The notes beneath the pieces were generated by a model. The model was not told the DNA's origin and made no database searches. It was given only the letters and a program-made list of their open reading frames with translations. This document shows positions 39,200 to 47,042 of a DNA stretch of 49,067 nt, piece by piece. The first letter of the stretch is position 1; the number at the start of each line of letters is the position of its first letter. The DNA comes from Actinomadura sp. 7K507 (GTDB lineage Bacteria; Actinomycetota; Actinomycetes; Streptosporangiales; Streptosporangiaceae), in NCBI RefSeq assembly GCF_004348425.1, contig NZ_SMKK01000032.1, positions 1 through 49,067 on the forward strand, read 5' to 3'. A program made the position numbers and the translations under genes.

Positions 39200-40060
39200 A
39201 TGAAGTCCGTGACCGTGATCGGGCTGGGCCCCATGGGGCTGGCCATGGCCGGCGCCTATCTCGACGGCGGCTACGAGGTGACCGTGTGGAACCGCACGCC
39301 CGCCAAGGCGGACGCGCTGGTGGCGCGGGGCGCGAGGAGGGCGGAATCCGTCGAGGAGGCGCTCACCGCCAACGAGCTGGTGGTACTGAGCCTGATCGAC
39401 TACGACGCGATGGACGCCGTCCTGGCGCAGGCCCCGGACACCGCACTGGCCGGGCGCACGCTGGCCAACCTCACCTCCGACACCCCGGACAGGGCACGCC
39501 AGGCGGCCGCGTGGCTGGACGAGCGCGGTGCCGTGCAGATCACCGGTGGCGTGCAGGTGCCGCCTCCGGGCATCGGAACACCCGGCGCAACCTCCTACTA
39601 CAGCGGCCCCGAAGAGGCGATCGAAGCGCACCGGCCCGCCCTTGAGGTGCTCACCGGGATCGAGTACCTCGGCGAGGACCACGGTCTGGCAGCGCTGTAC
39701 TACCAGATCGGGATGGACATGTTCTGGACGGCGCTGTCCGGCTACCTGCACGGCCAGGCGCTGGCGGAGGCCAACGGAATCTCCGCCGAGGACTTCCTGC
39801 CGCATGCCGTGAAGACGATGGACCTCCGCTATTTCCAGGAGTTCTACGCGCCGCGCATCACCGCGGGCGACCACGAGGGGACCGTCGACCGGATCTCCAT
39901 GGGCGTGGCGAGCCTGGAGCACGTGCTGCACACCGCGCACGCGTCCGGCGTGGACGGCTCACTTCCGGCCGCCGTCCTGAAGGTCTTCCGCGACGGGGCC
40001 GCCGCCGGCCACGGCCAGGACAGCCTCACCAGCCTGATCGGCGTGCTGAAGCAGAGCTGA
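39200..40060 (+). CDS. Imine-reductase-like NADPH-dependent oxidoreductase (6PGDH/beta-HAD fold)
   Basis: 286 aa; ATG with GAGGAG upstream. Rossmann motif VIGLGPMGLAMA (GLGPMG 8-13) and NRTPAKA, where the NRT/K pattern marks NADPH preference. NLTSDTPDRARQAAAW, then GVQVPPPGIGTPGATSYYSGP and a C-terminal helical dimer domain match the bacterial imine reductase group, a branch of the beta-hydroxyacid dehydrogenases. The catalytic Lys of true beta-hydroxyacid dehydrogenases is absent from the expected place. It is controlled by the divergent TetR protein through twin operators and is alone on its transcript, ending in a strong hairpin. The natural substrate of this family is mostly unknown. Confidence 0.87.
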   Translation: MKSVTVIGLGPMGLAMAGAYLDGGYEVTVWNRTPAKADALVARGARRAESVEEALTANELVVLSLIDYDAMDAVLAQAPDTALAGRTLANLTSDTPDRARQAAAWLDERGAVQITGGVQVPPPGIGTPGATSYYSGPEEAIEAHRPALEVLTGIEYLGEDHGLAALYYQIGMDMFWTALSGYLHGQALAEANGISAEDFLPHAVKTMDLRYFQEFYAPRITAGDHEGTVDRISMGVASLEHVLHTAHASGVDGSLPAAVLKVFRDGAAAGHGQDSLTSLIGVLKQS

Positions 40061-40070
40061 CGCAGAAGGA

Positions 40071-40103
40071 CACGACCCCGCCGGGCATCCCGGCGGGGTC
40101 GTG
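40071..40103. terminator. Strong bidirectional hairpin terminator
   Basis: CACGACCCCGCCGGG (40071-40085) and CCCGGCGGGGTCGTG (40089-40103) form a perfect 15-bp stem with a 3-nt loop (CAT), 10 nt past the imine-reductase-like stop and 49 nt before the convergent stop. It is followed by a duplicated GGTCGTTGCGG (about 40103-40130). Confidence 0.85.
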
Positions 40104-40152
40104 GTCGTTGCGGGTCGTGGTCGTTGCGGGTCCCGTTGCCGGGTGGGTCTCG

Positions 40153-41952
40153 TTACTGGGGGGCCAGGATGATCGTCCACATTGACGCGCGGCTGTTCGC
40201 GTTGGTGGTGGCGGTCTTGCCGCCGTAGTCGCCGGTGGCGACGGGGCCGCCGCTGTCGGCGATCAGGCTGGTGATGCGGCCGCCACCGGACCCGATGCCC
40301 GTGCCGCGGGTCGTGACACCGGCGGGCGCCGTCCACGACGTGGTGCTGGACGACTTGTCGCCCCAGTACGTCACCGCCCACGAACCGGCCGCGCCGACCT
40401 GAGCCTCCGGGCTGGGGTGCCCGGTGACCGGATCGGAGTCGGTGCCCTTGGCCACCGCGGCGATCGGGTCCGAGGTGTTGGTCCCTTCGTAGGCCAGCAG
40501 GCGGATGTCGGCCTTGGTGTAGCCGCTCAGCCCGATGTCGACCTGCTGCCCGGCGTCACCGGCCTGCGCGACCCGCTTCCACAGGACCGACGTCGCGTTA
40601 CCGGCCTCCTGGCTGTCGACCTGCGTCCAGCCCGGCGGCGGCGTCGTCACCTCGTGGTCGCCGCTGTTGAAGGTCAGCACCATGACCAGGCCGTCGCCGG
40701 GCTGGACCGACGCCGGGATCTGCGCGTAGGCGGTCGAGACGTTGGCGTTGCCGCCCGAGCCGCCGCGGAACGAGATGCCCGCCTGGTTCGGGGCCACCGT
40801 GACCTGCTCGGACGTGGTGCCCGTGCCGCCGCGGTCGTCGGTCACCGTCACCTTCACGTTGTAGGTCCCGGCCTCCTCGTAGCCGTGCTCCGGTGTCGCG
40901 CCCGTGCCCGACTCGCCGTCACCGAAGTCCCACGCGTACGTCTCGATCTCGCCGTCGGGGTCCGCCGAGGCGGACGCGTCGAAGGAGCAGTCGAGGGCTG
41001 CGCAGGTGCTGCTCAGCGCGGCGGTCGGCTCCTGGTTGGCCGCTCCGCCGCCGGCTCCGCGGGCGAGGACGATCGTCCACATGGCGGCGCGGCTGCCGGC
41101 GTCGGTCGTCGCGGTCTTGCCGCCGTAGGTCCCGGCGGCGACGATGCCGCCGCTGTCGGCGATCAGGCTGGTGATGCGGCCGCCACCGGACCCGATGCCC
41201 GTGCCGCGGGTCGTGACACCGGCCGGGGCCGTCCACGACGTGGTGCTGGACGACTTGTCGCCCCAGTACGTCACCGCCCACGAACCGGCCGCGCTGACCG
41301 GCGCGTTCGGGCTGGTGTGCTGGGTGACGGCACCGGCGTCGGCGCCCTTGCCGACCGCGGCGATCGGGTCGGAGGCGTTGGTGCCGTCGTAGGCCAGAAG
41401 GCGGATGTCGGCCTTGGTGTAGCCGCTCAGCCCGATGTCGACCTGCTGCCCGGCGTCACCGGCCTGCGCGACCCGTTTCCACAGGACGGAGGTCGCACTG
41501 CCCACCGTCTGGGTGTCGACCTGCGTCCATCCTGGCGGCGGCGTCGTCATCGAGTGGTCGCCGCTGCTGTAGGTCAGGATGAGGACCATGCCGTCGCCGG
41601 GCTGGACCGACGCCGGGATCTGCGCGTAGGCGGTGGAGACGTTGGCGTTGCCGCCCGAGCCGCCGCGGAAGGCGATGTCGGTCTGGTTCGGCGAGACCGT
41701 GATCTCCTGGGACTTGGTGCCCGTGCCGCCGCGGTCGTCGGTCACCGTGAGCTCCACGGTGTAGGTCCCGGCCTCCTCGTAGGTGTGCTCCGGCGTCGCG
41801 CCCGTACCGGTGCCACCGTCGCCGAAGTCCCACGCGTACGACGCGATCGAACCGTCGGGGTCGGCCGAGCCGGACGCGTCGAACGCGCAGTCGAGGGCCT
41901 CGCAGTTGCTGGTGAAGGTGGCGTTCGGCGCCTGGTTCGGCGTCCCGGCGAA
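40153..41952 (-). repeat. Tandem 900-bp duplication inside the PKD protein gene
   Basis: The segments 40153-41052 and 41053-41952 line up with a constant offset of exactly 900 bp. Whole stretches are identical at DNA level, for example 40261-40320 with 41161-41220 and 40501-40560 with 41401-41460. The rest differs at scattered positions, some non-silent. A recent in-frame duplication or ongoing gene conversion is implied. Confidence 0.9.
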
Positions 41953-43887
41953 CAGGAACACCGCGCGGCCGCGCCAGTCGTCGGTGCTCACCTCGGTGGA
42001 GTCGCCGGACGGCACCCCCGCCTCGGAGAACGCGACCCGGTAGAGCCTGCCGTTGCCGTTGTTGACGTAATAAAGGTGCTCACCGTCGACGAACATCCCG
42101 CCGGCGGTGCTCCAGCTCATGCCGGGCAGGTTGCCGACGGCCGTGAACTCCTGGGCGCCGACGACGTTGCTCTCGGGCGTGAACGTCCGGTAGTAGAGCG
42201 CGGAGTTCCCGCGCGTGTAGTAGATCCGGCCGTTGGAGAAGAACATGCCGGTGATGTCGTCGACCTGCCCGTGCCAGGTGGACATGTTGACGAGCTGGTC
42301 GGCGGTGTCGATCTCGGTGGGGGTGCCCAGCGTGGTGCCGTCGAAGGTGCGGCGGTTGAACGATCCGTCCGCACCGCCGTAGAACAGCTCGCTGTTGATC
42401 ATGAAGGCGCCGCGGGCGGACCTCCAGTCGACGCCGGCCGTGCCGTCGCTGACCTCGTCCCCGGCCGTGGTGCCGTCGAACGAGCGGTGCTTGAGGTAGT
42501 TCTGCGCCCCGGCCCCGACGCCGCCGGCGAGGTAGACGTTGCCGGGCAGCTCACCGGTGTGGTTCGGCGGGATCGCCGTGCCGCCGGCGAGCGGGAACAG
42601 CGCGAGCTTCGGATGCCATTCGCCGCCGATGTTGTCGGTGTCGCTGCCGACGTACAGGCCCTCCGAGGTGGCCAGCATGTCGAAGACCCCGACGCCCTTG
42701 TCGCGGCCGGGGTTCCAGCTGAACGGCAGGCCGCTGGCGGGGTCGAGCGCGGCGATGCCCTCGCGGGCGACGGCGCCCTGGCCGGGACGGTCGCCGGCGA
42801 ACGGGTTGTTGGCCCAGCGGAAGTGGCCGCCGACGTAGACGGCGGTGTCGGTGATCTCGACGGCGTAGCTGGTGTCGCCCCCGGTGTAGTTCACCCAGGT
42901 GGGCTGCTGGCCGCCGCCGGTCGTGGCGCTCTCGAAGCGGGCGTGGGTGTCGCACAGCTTGGACGAGCCGCCGTACGCGCCGGTGGTCGTCACGACGAAG
43001 AAGCCGCCGTCGGGCGAGAAGTCGACGTCGCGCATGTAGGTGTCGAACGACTGGGAGCACTGCTCGCCGTAGCGGGTGGTGTCCCAGTTCGCGAGCTGCG
43101 CGCTCCCGCCGGTGAGGTCGACCATGACGATCTGGCGCCGGGTGGCGCCGCCGACCGAGTTGAAGTTGCCGATGCCGACGAGCTTGGAGCCGTCGGGGCT
43201 GATGTCCATCTTGTAGATCTGGGTGACGCCGTCACCGGTCTGGGTGCCGGCGAAGTTCAGGTCGACGAAGTCGTCGCGAGCGCCGGTCTGCGGGTCGAGG
43301 GTCGCGAGCGCGGGCCGCGACGCGCCGCCGGCGGTGGCGAAGGTGCCGCCGACGTACAGCCGGCCGCCGGCCAGCCGCAGGTCGCGTACCCGGGCGCTGA
43401 GCTGCGGGTCGAACGAGGTGATCGGAGCGCCGGTCTGGGCGTTGAGCCGGGCGAGCACGAAGTGGCGGGCGCCGTTGATCTCGCTGAAGTTGCCGCCGAC
43501 GTAGACGGACTGGCCGTCGGGGGCGGCGAGCAGCGCGCTGGCCTCGCCCTTGTTCAGGTCGGGTGCGAAGTTCGGGTCGATCGCGCCGGTCGCGGCGTCG
43601 AAGGCGAACAGCCGGTTGCGGGTCAGCGTGGGCTTGCCGCCACCGGGCTCCTTGACCTGGGTGAAGGAGCCGCCCACGTAGATCTTGCCGCCGATCTTGA
43701 TGATCGACTTGACCTGGCCGTCCAGGACCTGCGGGGTGTGGTCCGCCGGGTCGGCGCCGACCACGCGCCCGTGGTCGAGTTCCGATCCCCTGCCGTCCGC
43801 GTGCGCCGGGGCCGTGACCAGGCCCGTCAGCGTTCCCAGCGCGAGGACCGCGCCCGCCGCGATGGTCCCCCACCTTCGTCTGCCCAT
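40153..43887 (-). CDS. Secreted beta-propeller protein with two PKD/beta-sandwich modules
   Basis: 1244 aa from the ATG at 43887 (GGAGGGG upstream). Sec signal (1-30, ending APAHA). Residues about 45-640 contain repeated YVGGxF units (IYVGGSF, VYVGGNF, LYVGGTF, VYVGGHF) typical of a multi-bladed propeller. Then come two modules with an exact 300-residue period: PKD domain (about 648-730 and 948-1030; SYAWDFGDG...TYEEAGTYTVELTVTD) plus a jelly-roll-like sandwich (about 731-947 and 1031-1244; FRGGSGGNANVSTAYAQIPASVQPGDG). PKD domains usually bind polysaccharide or protein. No cell-wall anchor is seen, so the product should be released. Likely glycan binding or adhesion; no catalytic motif found. 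Confidence 0.88.
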   Translation of the reverse strand: MGRRRWGTIAAGAVLALGTLTGLVTAPAHADGRGSELDHGRVVGADPADHTPQVLDGQVKSIIKIGGKIYVGGSFTQVKEPGGGKPTLTRNRLFAFDAATGAIDPNFAPDLNKGEASALLAAPDGQSVYVGGNFSEINGARHFVLARLNAQTGAPITSFDPQLSARVRDLRLAGGRLYVGGTFATAGGASRPALATLDPQTGARDDFVDLNFAGTQTGDGVTQIYKMDISPDGSKLVGIGNFNSVGGATRRQIVMVDLTGGSAQLANWDTTRYGEQCSQSFDTYMRDVDFSPDGGFFVVTTTGAYGGSSKLCDTHARFESATTGGGQQPTWVNYTGGDTSYAVEITDTAVYVGGHFRWANNPFAGDRPGQGAVAREGIAALDPASGLPFSWNPGRDKGVGVFDMLATSEGLYVGSDTDNIGGEWHPKLALFPLAGGTAIPPNHTGELPGNVYLAGGVGAGAQNYLKHRSFDGTTAGDEVSDGTAGVDWRSARGAFMINSELFYGGADGSFNRRTFDGTTLGTPTEIDTADQLVNMSTWHGQVDDITGMFFSNGRIYYTRGNSALYYRTFTPESNVVGAQEFTAVGNLPGMSWSTAGGMFVDGEHLYYVNNGNGRLYRVAFSEAGVPSGDSTEVSTDDWRGRAVFLFAGTPNQAPNATFTSNCEALDCAFDASGSADPDGSIASYAWDFGDGGTGTGATPEHTYEEAGTYTVELTVTDDRGGTGTKSQEITVSPNQTDIAFRGGSGGNANVSTAYAQIPASVQPGDGMVLILTYSSGDHSMTTPPPGWTQVDTQTVGSATSVLWKRVAQAGDAGQQVDIGLSGYTKADIRLLAYDGTNASDPIAAVGKGADAGAVTQHTSPNAPVSAAGSWAVTYWGDKSSSTTSWTAPAGVTTRGTGIGSGGGRITSLIADSGGIVAAGTYGGKTATTDAGSRAAMWTIVLARGAGGGAANQEPTAALSSTCAALDCSFDASASADPDGEIETYAWDFGDGESGTGATPEHGYEEAGTYNVKVTVTDDRGGTGTTSEQVTVAPNQAGISFRGGSGGNANVSTAYAQIPASVQPGDGLVMVLTFNSGDHEVTTPPPGWTQVDSQEAGNATSVLWKRVAQAGDAGQQVDIGLSGYTKADIRLLAYEGTNTSDPIAAVAKGTDSDPVTGHPSPEAQVGAAGSWAVTYWGDKSSSTTSWTAPAGVTTRGTGIGSGGGRITSLIADSGGPVATGDYGGKTATTNANSRASMWTIILAPQ

Positions 43888-43993
43888 CGACCCCTCCGTG
43901 CAATGTAGAACCAAAGCCGTCGTATCGTGCGCGTAAAGGTGACCGGCGCCGAGCAAGCGTAACCAGTGACTGGAAGACGCCGACGTTCGGATC

Positions 43994-44006
43994 CCTAACG
44001 TTTAGG
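43994..44006. promoter_or_regulatory. Palindrome CCTAACGTTTAGG
   Basis: A 5-bp dyad (CCTAA/TTAGG) around CGT in the most AT-rich part of the spacer, about 107 bp upstream of the PKD protein start. TTGAAA on the minus strand just beyond it (44012-44007) resembles a -35 element. Confidence 0.35.
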
Positions 44007-44047
44007 TTTCAACCATCGGGCGTCATCGCGGCCGGGTCTCGCGAGGA

Positions 44048-44164
44048 ACGTGCCCGCATGTCTGCGGGCACGTCCATCGCGTCCCCCGAGGTACGCTGCG
44101 CACCTCGGAAGGACGCTCATGGGGCCGCGGCGGACGACCGGAAAGCGTGGCCGAAAATGGCCAC
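44048..44164. other. Three successive hairpins (possible structured leader)
   Basis: Hairpin 1: ACGTGCCCGCA/TGCGGGCACGT, 11 bp perfect, 4-nt loop (44048-44073). Hairpin 2: CCGAGGT/ACCTCGG, 7 bp, 9-nt loop (44086-44108). Hairpin 3: GTGGCC/GGCCAC, 6 bp, loop GAAAAT (44147-44164). They could be part of a long 5' leader of the polysaccharide operon, a small RNA, or terminators. Confidence 0.45.
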
Positions 44165-44234
44165 CACCCGGTGTCGCCCCAGGCAGACGGCCGGACGTCC
44201 TCCAACGATGTGCCTCCTTACGATGCGGGGGTGC

Positions 44235-44249
44235 GTCCGGTGACCGGAC
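44235..44249. promoter_or_regulatory. 15-bp perfect dyad GTCCGGTGACCGGAC
   Basis: Seven-base arms around a single G, 80 bp before the ligase start. Suitable as an operator for a dimeric repressor of the polysaccharide operon; no other evidence. Confidence 0.4.
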
Positions 44250-44263
44250 GGCGCGGTCCGCGC

Positions 44264-44327
44264 ACCCGACGGTGCGCCGACCCGACGGTGCACCGAAGGA
44301 ACGGTGCGTCGAGGGAACGGAGCGGTG
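44264..44327. repeat. Four-unit 16-bp tandem repeat abutting the ligase start codon
   Basis: ACCCGACGGTGCGCCG (44264), ACCCGACGGTGCACCG (44280), AAGGAACGGTGCGTCG (44296) and AGGGAACGGAGCGGTG (44312). The first two differ at one base; the later two are degenerate. The last unit supplies the GGAG ribosome binding site for the TTG at 44329. Confidence 0.75.
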
Positions 44328-44328
44328 A

Positions 44329-45741
44329 TTGACCGGGACGCGAGGGATCGCGGGGAGCACGCCCCTCGCGCCACAGCGGCTGCTGCCGTGGCGCACGCAG
44401 CCGGGATGGCCGCTCAGCGTCGCGCTGCTCGGTTTCCCGCTGTGGTGGATCCTCGGCCTCGCCAACGTGGTGCTGCTCGTCATGACGGTGCCGATGGCGG
44501 TGACGCTGTGGCGGCGGCGCGGCACGCTCGTCGCGCCCGGCGGATTCGGCGTGTGGCTGTTCTTCCTGGTGTGGGTCATGCTGGGCGTGCTCGTGCTGTG
44601 GGCGGACGCTCCCCTCGCCGAACCCGGCGGCGGCGCCAGCCGGCTCCTGGTCTACGGATGGCGGCTCGCCTGGTACTTCTCGTTCACAGTCGTCCTGCTG
44701 TACATCGGCAACCTCAGCGAACGCGAACTGCCGTCCGGCCGGATCGGCAAGCTGCTCGGCTTCATGTTCGTCGTGACGACCGTCGGCGGCCTGATCGGAT
44801 CGTTCTTCCCCTCGATCCAGCTCACCTCGCCGGTCGAGATGATGCTGCCGCAGGGGCTGGCGGAGAACTCCTTCGTCCGCGACATCGTCCATCCGAAGGT
44901 CGCCGACGTCGAGTCGATCCTCGGGTTCGACCAGGCCCGGCCGATGGCTCCGTTCGCCTACGCCAACACATGGGGCGCCGCCTACGCGTTCTTCCTCCCG
45001 TACTTCCTGCTGACGTGGGTCGTGCGGGCCGGGACGAGGCGCCGCGTGATCGCGTTCGCCATCCTGGCCGCGTCGCTGTGGCCGGTGGTGTACTCGCTCA
45101 ACCGGGGCCTGTGGGCGGCGCTCGGCGTGATGGGACTGTTCGGGGTCGTCAAGCTCCTCCAGGTCGGCGGCCAGCGGGTGATCGCCTGGACGGCGGGGAT
45201 GGCGGCCGTCGGCGCGATCGTCGTGGCGCTGTCACCGCTGCCCGGTCTCGTCCAGGACCGGCTGGAGAACCCGCACAGCAACAACCGCCGCACGCTGCTC
45301 GCCGAGGAGACGACCCGGAGCGCCCTGACCGGGTCCCCCGTGGTCGGATTCGGCTCGACCCGCAACGTGCAGGGCGACCTCGGCCAGGTCGCGGGCGGCG
45401 CGAAGGTCGGCTGCAAGGCGTGCGAGTCGCCGCCGCTCGGCACGCAGGGGCACCTGTGGCTGCTGCTGTTCGCCAACGGGCTGGTCGGGACGATCGCGTT
45501 CTGCGCGTTCTTCACGCTCCGGTTCTTCCGGCACTGGCGCGACCGCGGCGCGTACTCGCTGGCGGGCTGCGCCGTCCTGATCTCCTGCGGGCTGTTCATG
45601 ATCACTTACGACATGGTGGAGGTACCGCTGTACACGGTGATGATCGCGGTCGCGCTGATGTGGCGGGCCAGGCGGGACGCCCGCGGCGAGGCCCGGCCCC
45701 TCCCGTTCGCCCGCAGCCTCACAGCCGGGACGCCCCGGTGA
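44329..45741 (+). CDS. O-antigen ligase/polymerase-like (Wzy/WaaL type) membrane protein
   Basis: 470 aa. An in-frame TGA ends one base before the TTG at 44329, and GGAG lies 7 nt upstream, so TTG is the likely start. About 10-11 hydrophobic helices are visible. The central long loop between helices (about 140-215) and the pattern SLNRGLWAALGVMGLFGVVKLL followed by a second loop with NNRRTLLAEETTRSALTGSPVVGFGSTRN match the Wzy_C/O-antigen ligase group. In monoderm bacteria such proteins polymerise undecaprenyl-linked repeat units of an exopolysaccharide or capsule at the outer membrane face. First gene of a run joined by GTGA overlaps. Confidence 0.83.
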   Translation: MTGTRGIAGSTPLAPQRLLPWRTQPGWPLSVALLGFPLWWILGLANVVLLVMTVPMAVTLWRRRGTLVAPGGFGVWLFFLVWVMLGVLVLWADAPLAEPGGGASRLLVYGWRLAWYFSFTVVLLYIGNLSERELPSGRIGKLLGFMFVVTTVGGLIGSFFPSIQLTSPVEMMLPQGLAENSFVRDIVHPKVADVESILGFDQARPMAPFAYANTWGAAYAFFLPYFLLTWVVRAGTRRRVIAFAILAASLWPVVYSLNRGLWAALGVMGLFGVVKLLQVGGQRVIAWTAGMAAVGAIVVALSPLPGLVQDRLENPHSNNRRTLLAEETTRSALTGSPVVGFGSTRNVQGDLGQVAGGAKVGCKACESPPLGTQGHLWLLLFANGLVGTIAFCAFFTLRFFRHWRDRGAYSLAGCAVLISCGLFMITYDMVEVPLYTVMIAVALMWRARRDARGEARPLPFARSLTAGTPR

Positions 45742-47042
45742 GCGGCGAGGCGAGCGGCCCGGTGAGCGGCCCGGTGAGCGGCCCGAAGAGCGGCGAGGCG
45801 AGCGGGGCCCGGCCGGACGGCGACCAGGTGCGCCGCGCCTGGATCGAGGCCGTCGAGGAGCTGTGGCCGGACGCGCGCGTCGAGAGCGTCGCCCCCGGCG
45901 AGTCGGACGGCGCCCGCCGCGAGCTCGCGTTCCTGCCGGACGCCGAACGGCCGCGGCTGCTGGTGCCGGCCGGGCTGCCGGGCGCCGCAGCGGCCGCGCT
46001 GCGCCGCTACAGCCACGACCTCGGCCTGAAGCAGCGCGCCTCGCGCGGGCTCACCGCGGCGGCCGTCCGCACCGGCCTGCCCGAGCGGACGCTGAAGGAC
46101 CGGCTGCGGATCACCGGCGGCGGCGTGTCGGTCGAGGACCACCTGGCCGAGCTGCTCGGCCGCCCGGTCGTGGTCAGCGTCGGCCTCGGCAGCGCCCGCG
46201 CCAACCGCAAGCCGATCCTGCACGTGCTGTCGCCGCGCGGAGAACCGGTCGCGTTCGTCAAGGTCGGCGACACCGGCACCGCCCGCGACCTGCTGTCCGG
46301 CGAGGCCGCCGCCCTCACGTACCTGAACGAGCGGCTCGACGGGCGGCTGGACGGGGCGGGCTCGCGGGCGCGGCCGCACGTGCCGCGGCTCCTTCACCAC
46401 GGGACGTGGCGCGGGCTGGACCTGCTCGTCCTGGAGCCGCTGCCCACCAGCGCGCGCGGCTGGCGTCCCCGCGGCCGGGCGCCGCTGGCCGAGATGCGGA
46501 CGCTGTTCGAGGTCGGCGGTGTCGAGCGGGCCCCGCTGCGCGACAGCGGCTTCTGGGACACGATGACCGCGAGCCCCGCCCGGATCCTGGACGAGCGGCA
46601 GCGCGACCGGTTCGGCGACGTCATCGAGACGACCGGGAAGGCGCACGGCGAACTGGTCCTCGACTTCGGCGCCTGGCACGGCGACTGGACGCCGTGGAAC
46701 ATGGCCTGGCACCGCGGCGTGCTGCGCGTGTGGGACTGGGAGCGGTTCGCCCGCGGCGTCCCGAACGGGTTGGACCTGCTGCACTACCGGCTGCAGGAGG
46801 CGATGCGCACCGCGTCCGGCCCGCCCTACGCGGCCTGGCCGGACGCCGCGTCCCGGACGCTGGAGCCGCTCGGCCTCACCGGCGCCGCCGCGGACGCCAC
46901 CGTCCGCCTCTACCTGCTGGAGCTGTGCCGCCGCTACCTGCTGGCGGCCCAGGAGCCGATCGGCGGGCCGCTGCGCGCCGACACGGAACGGCTCCTGGAC
47001 CTTCTACGCTCCCATCCGCCGCACCCCGGGAGGAATCCGTGA
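45738..47042 (+). CDS. APH/protein-kinase-fold phosphotransferase in the polysaccharide operon
   Basis: 434 aa. The GTG at 45738 overlaps the ligase TGA (GTGA); two in-frame GTGs at 45762 and 45774 lie in the same repeat and could also serve. The first 23 residues are SG-x-x repeats. The C-lobe carries HGDWTPWN (314-321, D316 catalytic) and DWE (D333 for Mg), the APH pattern. The N-terminal 100 residues look like a separate helical/DNA-binding-like segment (LKQRASRGLTAAAVRTGL). The N-lobe has VAFVKVGDTGTARDLLSGEAAAL, with K in VKV as ATP anchor. It probably phosphorylates a sugar or lipid-linked intermediate; which one is unknown. Confidence 0.75.
   Translation: MSGEASGPVSGPVSGPKSGEASGARPDGDQVRRAWIEAVEELWPDARVESVAPGESDGARRELAFLPDAERPRLLVPAGLPGAAAAALRRYSHDLGLKQRASRGLTAAAVRTGLPERTLKDRLRITGGGVSVEDHLAELLGRPVVVSVGLGSARANRKPILHVLSPRGEPVAFVKVGDTGTARDLLSGEAAALTYLNERLDGRLDGAGSRARPHVPRLLHHGTWRGLDLLVLEPLPTSARGWRPRGRAPLAEMRTLFEVGGVERAPLRDSGFWDTMTASPARILDERQRDRFGDVIETTGKAHGELVLDFGAWHGDWTPWNMAWHRGVLRVWDWERFARGVPNGLDLLHYRLQEAMRTASGPPYAAWPDAASRTLEPLGLTGAAADATVRLYLLELCRRYLLAAQEPIGGPLRADTERLLDLLRSHPPHPGRNP
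45747..45806 (+). repeat. 12-bp tandem repeat at the start of the phosphotransferase gene
   Basis: Five 12-bp units (GAGGCGAGCGGC, CCGGTGAGCGGC twice, CCGAAGAGCGGC, GAGGCGAGCGGG) encode SGEA/SGPV/SGPK repeats directly after the overlapping GTGA junction. Two units contain alternative GTG start codons in frame. Copy-number change would leave the frame intact. Confidence 0.8.

Larger units (their letters stand above)
43888..44328. other. Hairpin-rich divergent region upstream of the polysaccharide operon
   Basis: 441 bp without a credible gene. In order: a palindrome CCTAACGTTTAGG (43994-44006), three successive hairpins (44048-44164), a 15-bp dyad GTCCGGTGACCGGAC (44235-44249) and a four-unit 16-bp repeat array (44264-44327) that runs up to the ligase start. 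Short frames on both strands here follow GC bias and have no ribosome binding sites. Confidence 0.6.

Noticed and set aside
40417..43908. A very long open frame on the plus strand opposite the PKD protein
   Set aside because: It mirrors the codon pattern of the minus-strand gene, gives an Arg/Gly/Val/Ala-rich product with no domain, and lacks a ribosome binding site. The minus-strand gene has a signal peptide and recognisable domains.
44304..45737. In-frame extension of the phosphotransferase upstream through the ligase gene
   Set aside because: It would be the out-of-frame shadow of the polymerase-like membrane protein; the GTGA overlap at 45738 gives a normal start.
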